NCBI GenBank assembly: GCA_003576755.1
Contig: QEVT01000012.1
Span: 1 to 34,331 of the forward strand
DNA: 34,331 bases
Source of the DNA: a bacterium
Lineage (GTDB): Bacteria > Chloroflexota > Anaerolineae > Epilineales > Epilineaceae
Reading direction: 5' to 3'
Numbering within the stretch: position 1 is the stretch's first letter; each line of letters begins with the position of its first letter. Of the stretch, positions 18,313-27,400 are shown piece by piece. Position numbers and translations under genes: made by a program. Below the pieces are notes generated by a model. It saw only the letters and a program-made list of their open reading frames with translations. It was not told the DNA's origin and did not search any database.

Positions 18313-19107
18313 ATGCCGAACCCGCAAACCGCCAACGATCTCTTCGAATCCTTGAAGCAATCCAAGCCCAGGGTCGTGCTCGACGGCGTGGTCCACTATG
18401 TCGTCGAAGGCGACCTCGTGCTCGACGAGGACCAGCTCCTGGTCTACGCGATCCGGCGCGTCGACGTCGATGCGCATCCGGAGGTCGAGCGCCAGGGCCT
18501 GGTCGCCGTCGCCGACAGCTCAGGGCGCATCGTGCGGTGGCGGCCCGGCAAGGTGCTGTCGTACCGCGTCGACAAGCCGTCCTTCCCGGCGCCGGCGCAG
18601 TACCAGACGGTCGTCAACGCCATGCTGGCGGCCACGGCGGACTGGGAGGCGATCTGCGGCGTGGACTTCAAGCACCAGGCGCAGTGGGACGACGCGCCGC
18701 CGAGCGGTCCGATCAAGCCGCTGTTCACCGTCGCCCACTTCGACGCCGGCGGCGAGTTCATCGCGGCCGCCTTCTTCCCCAACGACCCGCCGGGCCGGCG
18801 CGTCGTGCTCATCGACCCGTCGTACTTCTCCCCGAGTCTGTCGTTCGACAAGGTCGGTGTGCTGCGGCACGAGCTCGGCCACGTGCTCGGCTTCCGGCAC
18901 GAGCACATCCGCAGCGGTGCCCCGCCCAACTGCCCCGACGAGTCGACGGCCAACACCGTCGACCTGACGGCGTACGACCCCCGCTCGGTGATGCACTACT
19001 TCTGCGGCGGGGTCGGCTCGCGCGAGCTGGCGATCACCGACGTCGACCGCGCGGGGGCGCGGATGGTCTATGGTCCGCCGGCCAGCGAGGTCGCCTACAT
19101 GGACTGA
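18313..19107 (+). CDS. Metzincin-type zinc metallopeptidase without signal peptide
   Basis: The 264-residue protein has the extended metzincin zinc site HELGHVLGFRHEH at 186-198 (three zinc His and catalytic Glu) and a Met-turn SVMHY at 225-229, resembling matrixin/astacin-type enzymes. The ATG at 18313 has AAGGAG 10 bases upstream. Most bacterial relatives are exported, but this one has a polar N-terminus (MPNPQTANDLFESLKQ) and no signal peptide or membrane helix. About 80 N-terminal residues precede the catalytic core and could be a prodomain; cysteines C115, C207 and C231 exist, but no classical cysteine-switch motif is evident. It is the last gene of the CHAT/STAND block and is convergent with the next gene. 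A regulated intracellular effector protease is the favoured reading. Confidence 0.9.
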   Translation: MPNPQTANDLFESLKQSKPRVVLDGVVHYVVEGDLVLDEDQLLVYAIRRVDVDAHPEVERQGLVAVADSSGRIVRWRPGKVLSYRVDKPSFPAPAQYQTVVNAMLAATADWEAICGVDFKHQAQWDDAPPSGPIKPLFTVAHFDAGGEFIAAAFFPNDPPGRRVVLIDPSYFSPSLSFDKVGVLRHELGHVLGFRHEHIRSGAPPNCPDESTANTVDLTAYDPRSVMHYFCGGVGSRELAITDVDRAGARMVYGPPASEVAYMD

Positions 19108-19126
19108 GCGGCTGGGCGGGATCGGC

Positions 19127-19142
19127 CCGGGCGCGGCCCCGG
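19127..19142. terminator. Weak hairpin between convergent genes
   Basis: CCGGG (19127-19131) pairs with CCCGG (19138-19142) around a 6-base loop in the 40-base convergent gap. No T-tract follows, so it is at most a weak terminator in such GC-rich DNA. Confidence 0.2.
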
Positions 19143-19147
19143 CGGCG

Positions 19148-21265
19148 TCAGCCGTGTCGGCGCGCGGCGCCCGGGCCGGCTGCCCGCCGGAGCCCGACCG
19201 TGGTCAGGGCCAACACGACGAGCCCGAGCGCCGCCAGCGGCGCCCTCCCGGCGCCCGCCGTCGCCGACAGGCCTGCCAGCGTCACGGCGGTGGGCGACGC
19301 GCCAGTCGCGGCCAACAAGAAGTGGATTCCCTCGCCCGAGATGGGGATGGGCTCGCCCGACGCCGTGTCGCCGCTGTTGAACGAGAACGCGCCGCCAGCG
19401 CTGCCAGCACCGGATGAGATGTTCGTCCACGTGCTGGGCCCGGTGTACTGGTAGACCCTCAGGTTGGCGTCGGCGATGGTGTTGCGCTCGTCGAAGGGGC
19501 CGCCGGCGTTGAAGGCGTTCAACGTGACCACGGCGTCGCCCTCGCTGCTCGGGGCAATGGAATAGCACCGGCGGGCGTCCGGCGAACCCGCGCCGGTCGT
19601 CGTGCAGCTCACGGTGTTGCCGCGCACCGTCACCGTGGTCGACCCAAGGTTGTCGCCGGAGCCCGTCGTGTCGACGACGACCGCGCGATACGTCGACGCC
19701 GAGTCGGCGGCGTTGCGAACATCGAGGAAGGCGACGCTCGCGGCGTTGACCGTCCGGGTCTGGATCAGCGTCCCCTGGTTGCTGACGTTCGTCTCGGCCG
19801 TGGGCTGGTTGGCGGCCGGAACGACGACCGTGGCGCCGGCCACGATGAACCAGTCCGCGAAGCCGGTGGTCGAGCTCCCGGCGATGGTCTGGGTGCCGGT
19901 GCCGTCGAAGGTCACGTCGAACGTGGCGGTGCGGGTGAACGTGCCGCTGTTGGTCCAGTCGCCGGCGACGTTGATGTCGCGCGAGTTCTGCTGCAATGTG
20001 CCGCCGCTCTCGATGACGAGCGAGCCGTTCAGGTCGAGGTCGTTCATGACCAAGTCGACGAAGCGGTTCGTGCCGCCGCCCTGGTTCCGGATGGTGAGGT
20101 TGAAGATCGGCACGCCGGCGTTGACGCGAAACGCATCGGTGCTGCCGGCCGTCGTCGACGTGCCGTCGCCGAGGTAGATCGTGCCGCCCGAGAAGCTCTT
20201 GCTGCCGCCCCCGCTGACGATCTGGACCTCGTTGTCACCGTTGGCGGCCTTCGGGTCGACGATCGTGATCGAGCCGCCGCTCATCGTCACGTTCGCCCCG
20301 CCCGCGAAGTTCACCACGTCGCCCGCACCGAGGTTGTTTGTGGCCTGCGGGTCGATGCGGATCGTCGCACCCGTGATGGTCGTCGTGCTCCCCGCCGTCG
20401 CATTGAAGCGCCCGAAGATGTCGACGGCGCCGGCCGTGAGCGTCACCACCGCGTTCGTGGTGGCGTTGAGCGAGCTCGCCCCATCGCCCATGGCGAACGT
20501 GCCGCTCGTGTTCACCGTCAGGATGCCGTCGACGTCCAGGTTGTCGTCGCTGAGCGTGAAGCTGCCGCTGCCGCTGACGATGAGGCCGCCGTCGTTGGTG
20601 ATCTGGACGGTGCTTGCTGCTTTCGTCAGGGTCCCGGCCGACTGCTCCCACGTGCCGGCGTCGGTACCGTCTCCGAGGTCGAAGTCGTTGGCCTCGCCGC
20701 TGACCGTCACGTTGGCCGTGCAGACGACCTTTAACGACTGACTGCCCTTGGCCACGTTGACGCGCCCGAACGTCGTCGTTCCGGCGCCGCTCACGGTCTG
20801 ATTCACGGACGTGTTGCTGAACGTGATCCGGATCTCGCTGTCGGCGTCCGGTTCCCCGCTGAACGTCCCGGCATTGGACAGGTTGCCGCCGAGGGACAGC
20901 TCGTGGTTGTTGTTGCTCGTCGTCAGCACCTGCACCGTCGCGCCGGAGGCGATGGTCAGGTCGCCGGTGACGGTAACGGTGCGCGCCGTAGAGTTGTTTC
21001 CGATCGTGAGCGTACCGTCGACGGACAGGCTCGCCAGCGCGTTGGTGCTCACGTCGACCGTCACGGTGTGCGCGGCCGCGATCACGACGTCGTCGCCCGC
21101 CTGGGGCACGGTGCCGCCGCAGCCCGACCACGTGGCCACGGTGTTCCAGCTTCCGGTGCCGGTCGACGTGCAGGTGTTGGCGGACGCGCGGTGTGGGCGG
21201 GCCGCAGCCACGGCGGCCACGGCAACGGCGGTGGCCAGGATGACGACGCGTGATCGGAAGAACAC
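19148..21265 (-). CDS. Secreted beta-rich repeat surface protein with C-terminal membrane anchor
   Basis: About 705 residues. The GTG at 21265 is preferred to the GTG at 21283 because GAGG lies 6 bases upstream of it and nothing ribosome-like precedes the longer start. A signal peptide (hydrophobic Ala/Val stretch ending RASA-NTC) leads to a G8-like opening (GSWNTVATWSGCGG, PQAGDDVVI). Several hundred residues of Ser/Thr/Gly/Asn-rich short strands follow, in the style of beta-helix or adhesin repeats (TLTIGNN, GDLTIASGATV, GTFAMGDG, NVTMSGGS). The C-terminus has PTAVTLAGL, then a membrane helix (APLAALGLVVLALTTVGL) and arginines, a typical surface anchor without LPXTG. No enzymatic motif is visible. 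It diverges from the CSLREA gene. Confidence 0.9.
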   Translation of the reverse strand: MFFRSRVVILATAVAVAAVAAARPHRASANTCTSTGTGSWNTVATWSGCGGTVPQAGDDVVIAAAHTVTVDVSTNALASLSVDGTLTIGNNSTARTVTVTGDLTIASGATVQVLTTSNNNHELSLGGNLSNAGTFSGEPDADSEIRITFSNTSVNQTVSGAGTTTFGRVNVAKGSQSLKVVCTANVTVSGEANDFDLGDGTDAGTWEQSAGTLTKAASTVQITNDGGLIVSGSGSFTLSDDNLDVDGILTVNTSGTFAMGDGASSLNATTNAVVTLTAGAVDIFGRFNATAGSTTTITGATIRIDPQATNNLGAGDVVNFAGGANVTMSGGSITIVDPKAANGDNEVQIVSGGGSKSFSGGTIYLGDGTSTTAGSTDAFRVNAGVPIFNLTIRNQGGGTNRFVDLVMNDLDLNGSLVIESGGTLQQNSRDINVAGDWTNSGTFTRTATFDVTFDGTGTQTIAGSSTTGFADWFIVAGATVVVPAANQPTAETNVSNQGTLIQTRTVNAASVAFLDVRNAADSASTYRAVVVDTTGSGDNLGSTTVTVRGNTVSCTTTGAGSPDARRCYSIAPSSEGDAVVTLNAFNAGGPFDERNTIADANLRVYQYTGPSTWTNISSGAGSAGGAFSFNSGDTASGEPIPISGEGIHFLLAATGASPTAVTLAGLSATAGAGRAPLAALGLVVLALTTVGLRRAAGPGAARRHG

Positions 21266-21394
21266 GGTGCACCTCGCACGCACGGAACAGCGACGCTATG
21301 TCAGTCATGACGCATGGGGACACGCGTCCGATATGCCCTGGATGCGCCCGCGCGAACGCCCCGTATCGCACGGGTCACTCCCATCGTCTTGTCC

Positions 21395-21403
21395 TGTGGA
21401 TAA
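21395..21403 (-). other. Perfect DnaA-box sequence
   Basis: The minus strand reads TTATCCACA, the strict DnaA-box consensus, in the divergent gap between the two surface-protein genes. No second copy or AT-rich unwinding region is apparent, so an origin is unlikely. It could be a DnaA regulatory or titration site, or chance. Confidence 0.3.
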
Positions 21404-21476
21404 CGAACGCGCCCCTCCGGCCGTTGAAGCACTTGCCCATTTCCGGCGTTCAGCCCGTTGGGGGCGGTTCGACTGC

Positions 21477-21496
21477 TTGACCCTTGGCGATTGACA
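21477..21496 (+). promoter_or_regulatory. Two TTGAC elements upstream of the CSLREA gene
   Basis: TTGACC (21477-21482) and TTGACA (21491-21496) lie 14 bases apart just before the GAGAGG ribosome site and the ATG at 21510. TATTGT at 21504-21509 abuts the start codon and is 21 bases from the first element, too far for a classical promoter. The pair may be a -35 remnant or a regulator site. Confidence 0.25.
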
Positions 21497-21509
21497 AGAG
21501 AGGTATTGT

Positions 21510-23870
21510 ATGGCGCGATCCCCCCTTCTGCGGCCGGTTCGGCCTCCCGACCGCCGGCGCCCGATCGTGGCCGCGCTCGCGGCCCTCGGGCTTGCCGCCA
21601 CGCTCGCTCCCCCACAGGCCTATGCCGCGTCGATCGTCGTCGACAGCCTGGCGGACACCGCCACCGCGGCCGACGGCGACTGCACGTTCCGCGAGGCCAT
21701 CCACAACGCGAACTCGCTCGCCGGCGACACCACCGGCGGCGACTGCGCGGCCGGCAGCGCGGCGCCCACGGTCGACACCATCACGTTCAGCGTCGCCGGC
21801 ACCATCCTGACCGGCAGCGCCCTGCCCGCCATCCACGGGTCGGCGGGGCTGGACACCGGCGCGGTGCGCATCGACGGCGGCGGCACCGTCACGCTGCAGC
21901 GCTCGGCCGGCAGCGGGCCGGGCCTCGAGATCGGCCGCAGCGGCGCCTTGACCAGCCTGGTCGTCATCCGCGGCCTGACGATCACCGGCTATATCGGCGC
22001 CGGCATCGACATGATCCGCGTGGCGTCGGTCGACATCGAGAGCTGCGTCATCCACGACAACGGCCAGCAGGGCATCCGCATCCAACACGACGCCACGACC
22101 GGCGTCACCATCCAAGGCTGCCGGATCGGCGTCGACGGATCGGGCAACGCCTCGGGGAACGACGACGACGGCATCCAGATCAACGACGGGGCCGACGGCG
22201 TCACCATCGACGGCAACTGGATCTCGGCCAACAACGGCAACGACGGCATCGACATCCGCGGCGGCGGCGGCAACGGCAGCGGACACCTCGTCGAGAACAA
22301 CTTCATCGGCACCGACGGCACCGGGTCGAGCTGCGGCGGGCCGCCCAACACGTTCGGCAACGGCGGGATGGGCATCGACGTCACGGGCGGCGTGTCCACC
22401 TCGACCTTCCAGAACAACGTCATCGGCTGCAACGGGCGCGGTCTCACCACCACCCAGATCGGGGGGCACGGCATCGAGATCTCGGGCGCGTCGTCGGTCG
22501 ACAACGACATCCTTAACAACTACATCGGCACCAACGCCGGCGGCACCGACCTCGGCAACCACAACAACGGCATCCACCTCAACTCCGGCGTCGACGACAC
22601 CACCATCCAGGGCAACACGATCGCCTTCAACGGCGCCGGGCTGAGCGCCAGCAACGTCCACAACGACGGCATCCGCATCGACGGCTCGACGACCGACAAC
22701 AACCGGGTCACGCAAAACGCCATCCACAGCAACGGCGGAACCGACGTCGACGGGCTCGGCATCGACCTCAACGGCGACGGCGTGCAGGACAACGACAGCA
22801 ACGACCCCGACTCCGGTTCCAACATGTTGACGAACTACCCGCTCATCACCAGCGCCACGTGGGTCGGCGGCCTCTTGCAGGTCGACGGCTGCTTCGACGG
22901 CCGCACCGGCGCCCCGAGCGAGGCGCCGTTCACCCTCGAGCTCTTCTGCAACGCCGCGCCCGACGCCAGCAGCAACGGCGAGGGGCAGACCTATGCGGCC
23001 AGCGTGGTGCTGGCCGCGGACGTCGGCACCACGACCTACGGCGGCGGCGCCACGTGCACGACCCCGGGCACGCTGCACGCGTTCCTCCCGCCGGCCGGCT
23101 GCGTCTTCGTGGCGTCCAACGCCACCAACAGCACCGGCAGCACCTCGGAGTTCGGCCCGAACGCGGCCGCGCTGGCCTGCACGCTCACGCCTCAGACCGC
23201 CACCAACATCCTGCCGGGCGACACGTCGCACAGCGTGACGGCCACCGTCGCGCGGGGCACGACCGCGGTCGCCAGCGCGACCGTCGACTTCAGCGTGACC
23301 GGCACGAACATCGTCGGAGGCCCCGACCCCGTCACCAACGGCTCGGGCGTCGCGACGTTCGGCTACACCAGCGGGGGGACGCCGGGGGCCGACACCATCG
23401 CGGCCACCGTCACCGACGGCGGCGAGACGGCCACGTGCCTCGGCCCGAACGGCACGACGTCGGTGTCCAAGACCTGGGAGCTGCCGAACGCGGTCGCGCT
23501 GACCAGCTTCGATGGCCGGCGCATCGGCCGGAGCGTGAAGCTCGAGTGGCGAACGGCCGTAGAGCTCAAGCACGCCGGGTTCCGCGTGCTCCGCGGCGAT
23601 GCGACCGGCCGCGAGACCGTGCTGACGCCACGCCTCATCGCGCCGCGCGGCGGCGAGCTCGGCGGCGCGGACTACACGTTCGTCGACTGGGCCGCGCCGC
23701 TCGGCGCCCTCAGCTACTGGCTGGAAGATGTCGACACGCTCGGCCACGCTTCGCGCCACGGCCCGGTGGCCTTGCCCGCGGCCCGTCCGCGGACCATCCA
23801 ACTGCCGCCCCGGGGGCTGCCGTGGCTCGCGCCCGGCGGCACCGACCTGCCCATGGAGGCGTCCCGATGA
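21510..23870 (+). CDS. Secreted CSLREA/right-handed beta-helix surface protein
   Basis: The 786-residue protein starts at an ATG with GAGAGG 6 bases upstream. A signal peptide spans about 17-40 (ending QAYAAS). Residues 42-68 carry the CSLREA-type motif, here CTFREAIHNANS with C58, which marks a family of exported bacterial proteins. Residues about 95-440 are right-handed parallel beta-helix coils with Asn/Gly/Asp ladders (GLTITGY, GVTIQGCRIGVDG, GVTIDGNWISANNG, DTTIQGNTIAFNG). A Big-1/Ig-like segment (about 555-650) and an FN3-like C-terminus (LEWRTAVELKHAGFRVLR) follow. Beta-helices often bind or cleave polysaccharide, but no catalytic set is evident, so adhesion is equally possible. The stop overlaps the next start by ATGA, indicating translational coupling to the S74 protein. 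Confidence 0.93.
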   Translation: MARSPLLRPVRPPDRRRPIVAALAALGLAATLAPPQAYAASIVVDSLADTATAADGDCTFREAIHNANSLAGDTTGGDCAAGSAAPTVDTITFSVAGTILTGSALPAIHGSAGLDTGAVRIDGGGTVTLQRSAGSGPGLEIGRSGALTSLVVIRGLTITGYIGAGIDMIRVASVDIESCVIHDNGQQGIRIQHDATTGVTIQGCRIGVDGSGNASGNDDDGIQINDGADGVTIDGNWISANNGNDGIDIRGGGGNGSGHLVENNFIGTDGTGSSCGGPPNTFGNGGMGIDVTGGVSTSTFQNNVIGCNGRGLTTTQIGGHGIEISGASSVDNDILNNYIGTNAGGTDLGNHNNGIHLNSGVDDTTIQGNTIAFNGAGLSASNVHNDGIRIDGSTTDNNRVTQNAIHSNGGTDVDGLGIDLNGDGVQDNDSNDPDSGSNMLTNYPLITSATWVGGLLQVDGCFDGRTGAPSEAPFTLELFCNAAPDASSNGEGQTYAASVVLAADVGTTTYGGGATCTTPGTLHAFLPPAGCVFVASNATNSTGSTSEFGPNAAALACTLTPQTATNILPGDTSHSVTATVARGTTAVASATVDFSVTGTNIVGGPDPVTNGSGVATFGYTSGGTPGADTIAATVTDGGETATCLGPNGTTSVSKTWELPNAVALTSFDGRRIGRSVKLEWRTAVELKHAGFRVLRGDATGRETVLTPRLIAPRGGELGGADYTFVDWAAPLGALSYWLEDVDTLGHASRHGPVALPAARPRTIQLPPRGLPWLAPGGTDLPMEASR

Positions 23871-24412
23871 ACCGCCGCGATCGCCATGTCGCCACTGCGC
23901 CTTCGACCTCCCAGCCGGCATCGCAGCCTGTCGTGGCGGCAGGTGACACGGCTGCCCGGCGGCCGTACACCGCGCCGCGGGTCGTCGACTCGGCGGACCT
24001 CGACGAGCTGCTCGAGATCCTGGGCCCGGCGCAAGCCAACTACGGCGGCATGGGCATGCCGTCCGACCAGGCCATCAAGACCGACGTGACCGAGGTCGAC
24101 GAGCTGACGGTGCTCGAGCAGCTCGCCGAGCTGCCGATCTCGCGCTGGCGGTATCGCTCCGAGGCGCGCGGCGCGCGGCACATCGGGCCGATGGCGCAGG
24201 ACTTCCACGCCGTGTTCGGCCTGGGCGACAGCGACACCGTCATCTACCCCGTCGACGCCAACGGCGTCAGCCTGGCCGCCGCCAAGGCGCTCCGCACCCG
24301 GCTGACGCGGGCTGAGGCGCGGGTGGCGGCGCTCGAGCATGAGAACGCCGACCTGCGCCACCGGCTCGAGGCGCTCGAGCGCCGGGTCGATCAGGCGCGT
24401 CACGGCGGGTGA
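23867..24412 (+). CDS. Stand-alone S74 intramolecular chaperone with leader-like N-terminus
   Basis: The 181-residue protein has GGAGG 8 bases before the ATG and a 4-base overlap with the beta-helix gene. Residues 66-145 match the Peptidase_S74 (endosialidase-type intramolecular chaperone) domain: SDQAIKTDV, VLEQLAELPISRWRY, RHIGPMAQDFHAVFGLG and VDANGVSLAAAKAL. A heptad coiled coil (about 143-177) follows, as usual for trimeric S74 chaperones. S66 and K71 have the five-residue spacing of the self-cleaving Ser-Lys dyad, so release of residues 1-65 is possible. Unlike phage tailspikes, the chaperone here is not fused to the fibre. The N-terminal 65 residues contain RPYTAPRVV and DLDELLEILG, resembling a RiPP or lasso leader, and Gly-rich ANYGGMGMP. 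No signal peptide is seen. It may assist folding of the adjacent surface protein. Confidence 0.9.
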   Translation: MNRRDRHVATAPSTSQPASQPVVAAGDTAARRPYTAPRVVDSADLDELLEILGPAQANYGGMGMPSDQAIKTDVTEVDELTVLEQLAELPISRWRYRSEARGARHIGPMAQDFHAVFGLGDSDTVIYPVDANGVSLAAAKALRTRLTRAEARVAALEHENADLRHRLEALERRVDQARHGG

Positions 24413-24422
24413 GGCGCCGACG

Positions 24423-27400
24423 GTGAGGTCTGGCGCCGTCGCGGCCGTCGTGGCCGCGACGGCCGTCGCCGTCGGCGCAGCCGGCGCCGGCGCGGGGGCG
24501 AGGGCACGGACAGTGCTCGGCAGTGCGGACGACGCGCCGCCGAGCATCGTCGTCTCGGCCGCGGACCGTACCGGCTTTGCGGTCGACATCGCGCTTGCGC
24601 CGGCCGCCTGGACGTCGGCCGCGACGGACGCCGGCGATTCGGACACGACGTGTGGAGAACCGGATCCGACGGGGCGCATGCCTGGACCGATCGAGGCGGA
24701 GCCTCACGCGTGGCTGATCGGCGTCCCCGGCGGGCCGGACGGCGTCGGCGCCGAGGTCGACGTCGTGGCGCTGGAGGAGGTCGTGGTCGCCGGGCCGGCC
24801 GGGTGCGGCGGCCCACCTTCCGGGGTCACCGCTGGCTCCGGCGCGCCGGTTCGCGCCAGCCGGGTCGCCGTGCGCATCGAGCCGGCCGGCATGTTGCGGC
24901 ACCAGCCGATCGCCCGCCTCGTGTTCGAGCCCGTCGCGCCCGCCGGCGGCGACCGGCTGCGCGTCCGCGCCCGCGTCCGCGCCCGCATCCGCTACACCGC
25001 CGGCGCCGCGATCGACCGCGCTCCCCTGGAGCCTGCGCCGATCGAGGGCGTCCTCGGCCACCTGCTCAACCATCGCTTCCTGCCCCGACGAACGGAAGCA
25101 CGGCCCGTGCCGGCGGGTACGGGCTCGGGCCTCCCGGCGACGCTGTCGGGAACGGGATCCGGTGGACATCGCCCGGCGGCGTCGGCGGGCCCGGGCGCCG
25201 ATCGCGGCACCCGTGACCGTCGGCCGGCGCCGCCGGTGCCCCGGGGCGATCCCCGTCCACTCCAGGCCGCACCCGGACCGGCCGCCGCCGACCCCGACGC
25301 CCTCAAGGTCGGCGTCGATCGCGACGGCCCGATGGCGGTGACCGGCGTCGCGCTGGCCGCCGCCGGCTGGGATCTGGCCGCGGTGGACCCCGGCACGCTG
25401 GCGCTCGAGGCTGCGGGCCGTCCCGTCGGGCTCGCCGTCGACGACGGCGGCGACGGCCGGCTCGACCCCGCCGATCGGCTCGTCTTCCACGGGCGCGGCA
25501 TGACGGGGCCGTACACCCGCGAGAACGTCTACTGGCTGCGGCGTTCCGGCGTTCCGACCCGCAGCGCGGCGCGCACCGGGGCGCCGGACGCCTCCGCGCC
25601 GGCCGCACCGCCGTTCCGGACGACCCTCCATGCCGAACGCGACACCGAGTACTTCGTGTCGATGCGCGCCGGCGAGGGCGACGACCGGTGGATGTGGGGG
25701 CCGCCGTTGTCGGCGTCGGTCACGCCGCCCAACCCGACCTTCACGACGACGCTCGCGCTGCCGAACCTCGCGCCCGCGCCGGACGGGGCGGCCCTCCGCG
25801 TGCGGCTGCAGGGGTTCGCGTCGGACCCGCGGGTCGCGCCGGACCACCACTTCGAGGTCCGGATCGACGGCATACGGGTCGCCGAAGCGTGGTTCGACGG
25901 GCCGGGGGTGCACGTGATCGAGGCCGCCTTGCCGCCCGGCACGCTGACCGGCCCGACGCACACCCTGACCGTCACCAGCCTCGGCGACACCGGGGCCGTC
26001 GTCGACAGCGTGTTCGTCAATCGGATCGCGCTCGACCACGCGGCCGGCTATCGCGCCGTCGGCGACCGACTGGACTTCGCGGCGCCCCACCCCGGCCGCC
26101 ACACCTTCACGCTGACGGGCTTCGGGTCGCCGGACGTCCGGGTGGTCGACGTCACCGTGCCGGATCAACCGGTCGCGATCACCGGCATCGACGTCGCGGT
26201 CTCGGAAGAAGGGGCCGGGACGTATCGGGCGCGCTTCAGCGACACGGCGACGGCCGAAACGCGTTATGTCGCCTTCACGCCGGCCGGCATCCTCCGGCCG
26301 ACGCAGGTCGCACGCAACACGCCGTCGGCCTGGCGAACCCCCGCCCGGGGCGCCGACTACGTGGTCGTCACGCACCCGGACTTCGCGGCGGCGGTGGACC
26401 CGTTGGTGCGGCACCGCGCCGCCCAGGGGCTCCGCACGGCCACCGTCCTGATCGACGACGTGTACGACGAGTTCTCGGGCGGCGTGTTCGACCCGCGTGC
26501 CATCCGGACGTTCCTGGCGCACGCGTTCGCCCACTGGCCCCCGCCCGCGCCGACCTATGTGCTGCTCGTCGGGGAGTCCAACCTCGACTACCGGCGCGGC
26601 TACGGCCAAGGCCCTCCGAACTTCGTCCCGTCGATCCAGTTCGACACGACGTCGCGGCTCACCGGCGACATGGGCGCCGCCACGAGCGACCTGTGGTTCG
26701 CGGCAGTGTCGGGCGACGACGACGTGCCGGACATGCTCCTGGGGCGTCTGTCGGTGTCGACGGCGGCGCAGGCCGAGGCGGTCGTCGCCAAGACGCTGCG
26801 CCACGAGGCGGCGCCGCCCGGGGCCGACTGGCGCCGGCGCGTGGTCCTCGTGGCGGACGACGACGGGGCGGACCTGTTCGAGCCGTTCTCCGATACGCTG
26901 GCGCGGCTCGCGCCGCCCGACACCGTCGTCGAGCGCTTCTATGCCGCGCGCCACCCGCGCGATCGCAACCTCGCCGCCGACATCGGGGCGGCCGTCGACG
27001 CGGGTGCGCTGGCGCTGAACTTCACCGGCCACGGCAACGTCGACCTCTGGAGCCCGTGGCCGGGCGGCGGGCGCATCTTCCAGAACGCCGACATCGCGCG
27101 GCTGGCCAACGGGGACCGGATGCCGCTCTTCACGGCCGCGACGTGCATGAACGGGTGGATCGACCATCCGCTCAAGCCGGTGTCGATGGCCGAGCTGTGG
27201 CTGACGCACCCGGCCGGCGGCGGCGTGGCGGCATGGAGCCCATCGGGTCTGGCGACGTTGTCGGCCCAGCGGCTGCTCCTGCCGTCGGTCTATCGCGGGC
27301 TCTTCGACGGCCGCAGGCTGCCGATCGGCGCGCTGACCACGGCGGCCAGCGTCGAGGTCCTCGCCCAGGGCGGCGAGGGGGCCGACATCGCGCGGATGTT

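Noticed and set aside
9269..19107. Type III CRISPR-linked TPR-CHAT (Craspase-type) system
   Set aside because: No Cas7-11/gRAMP, other cas gene or CRISPR array lies in the window, and the CHAT protein here is fused to an ATPase, not to TPRs.
21395..21403. Replication origin
   Set aside because: There is only one DnaA box, no AT-rich unwinding element, and no dnaA or dnaN nearby.
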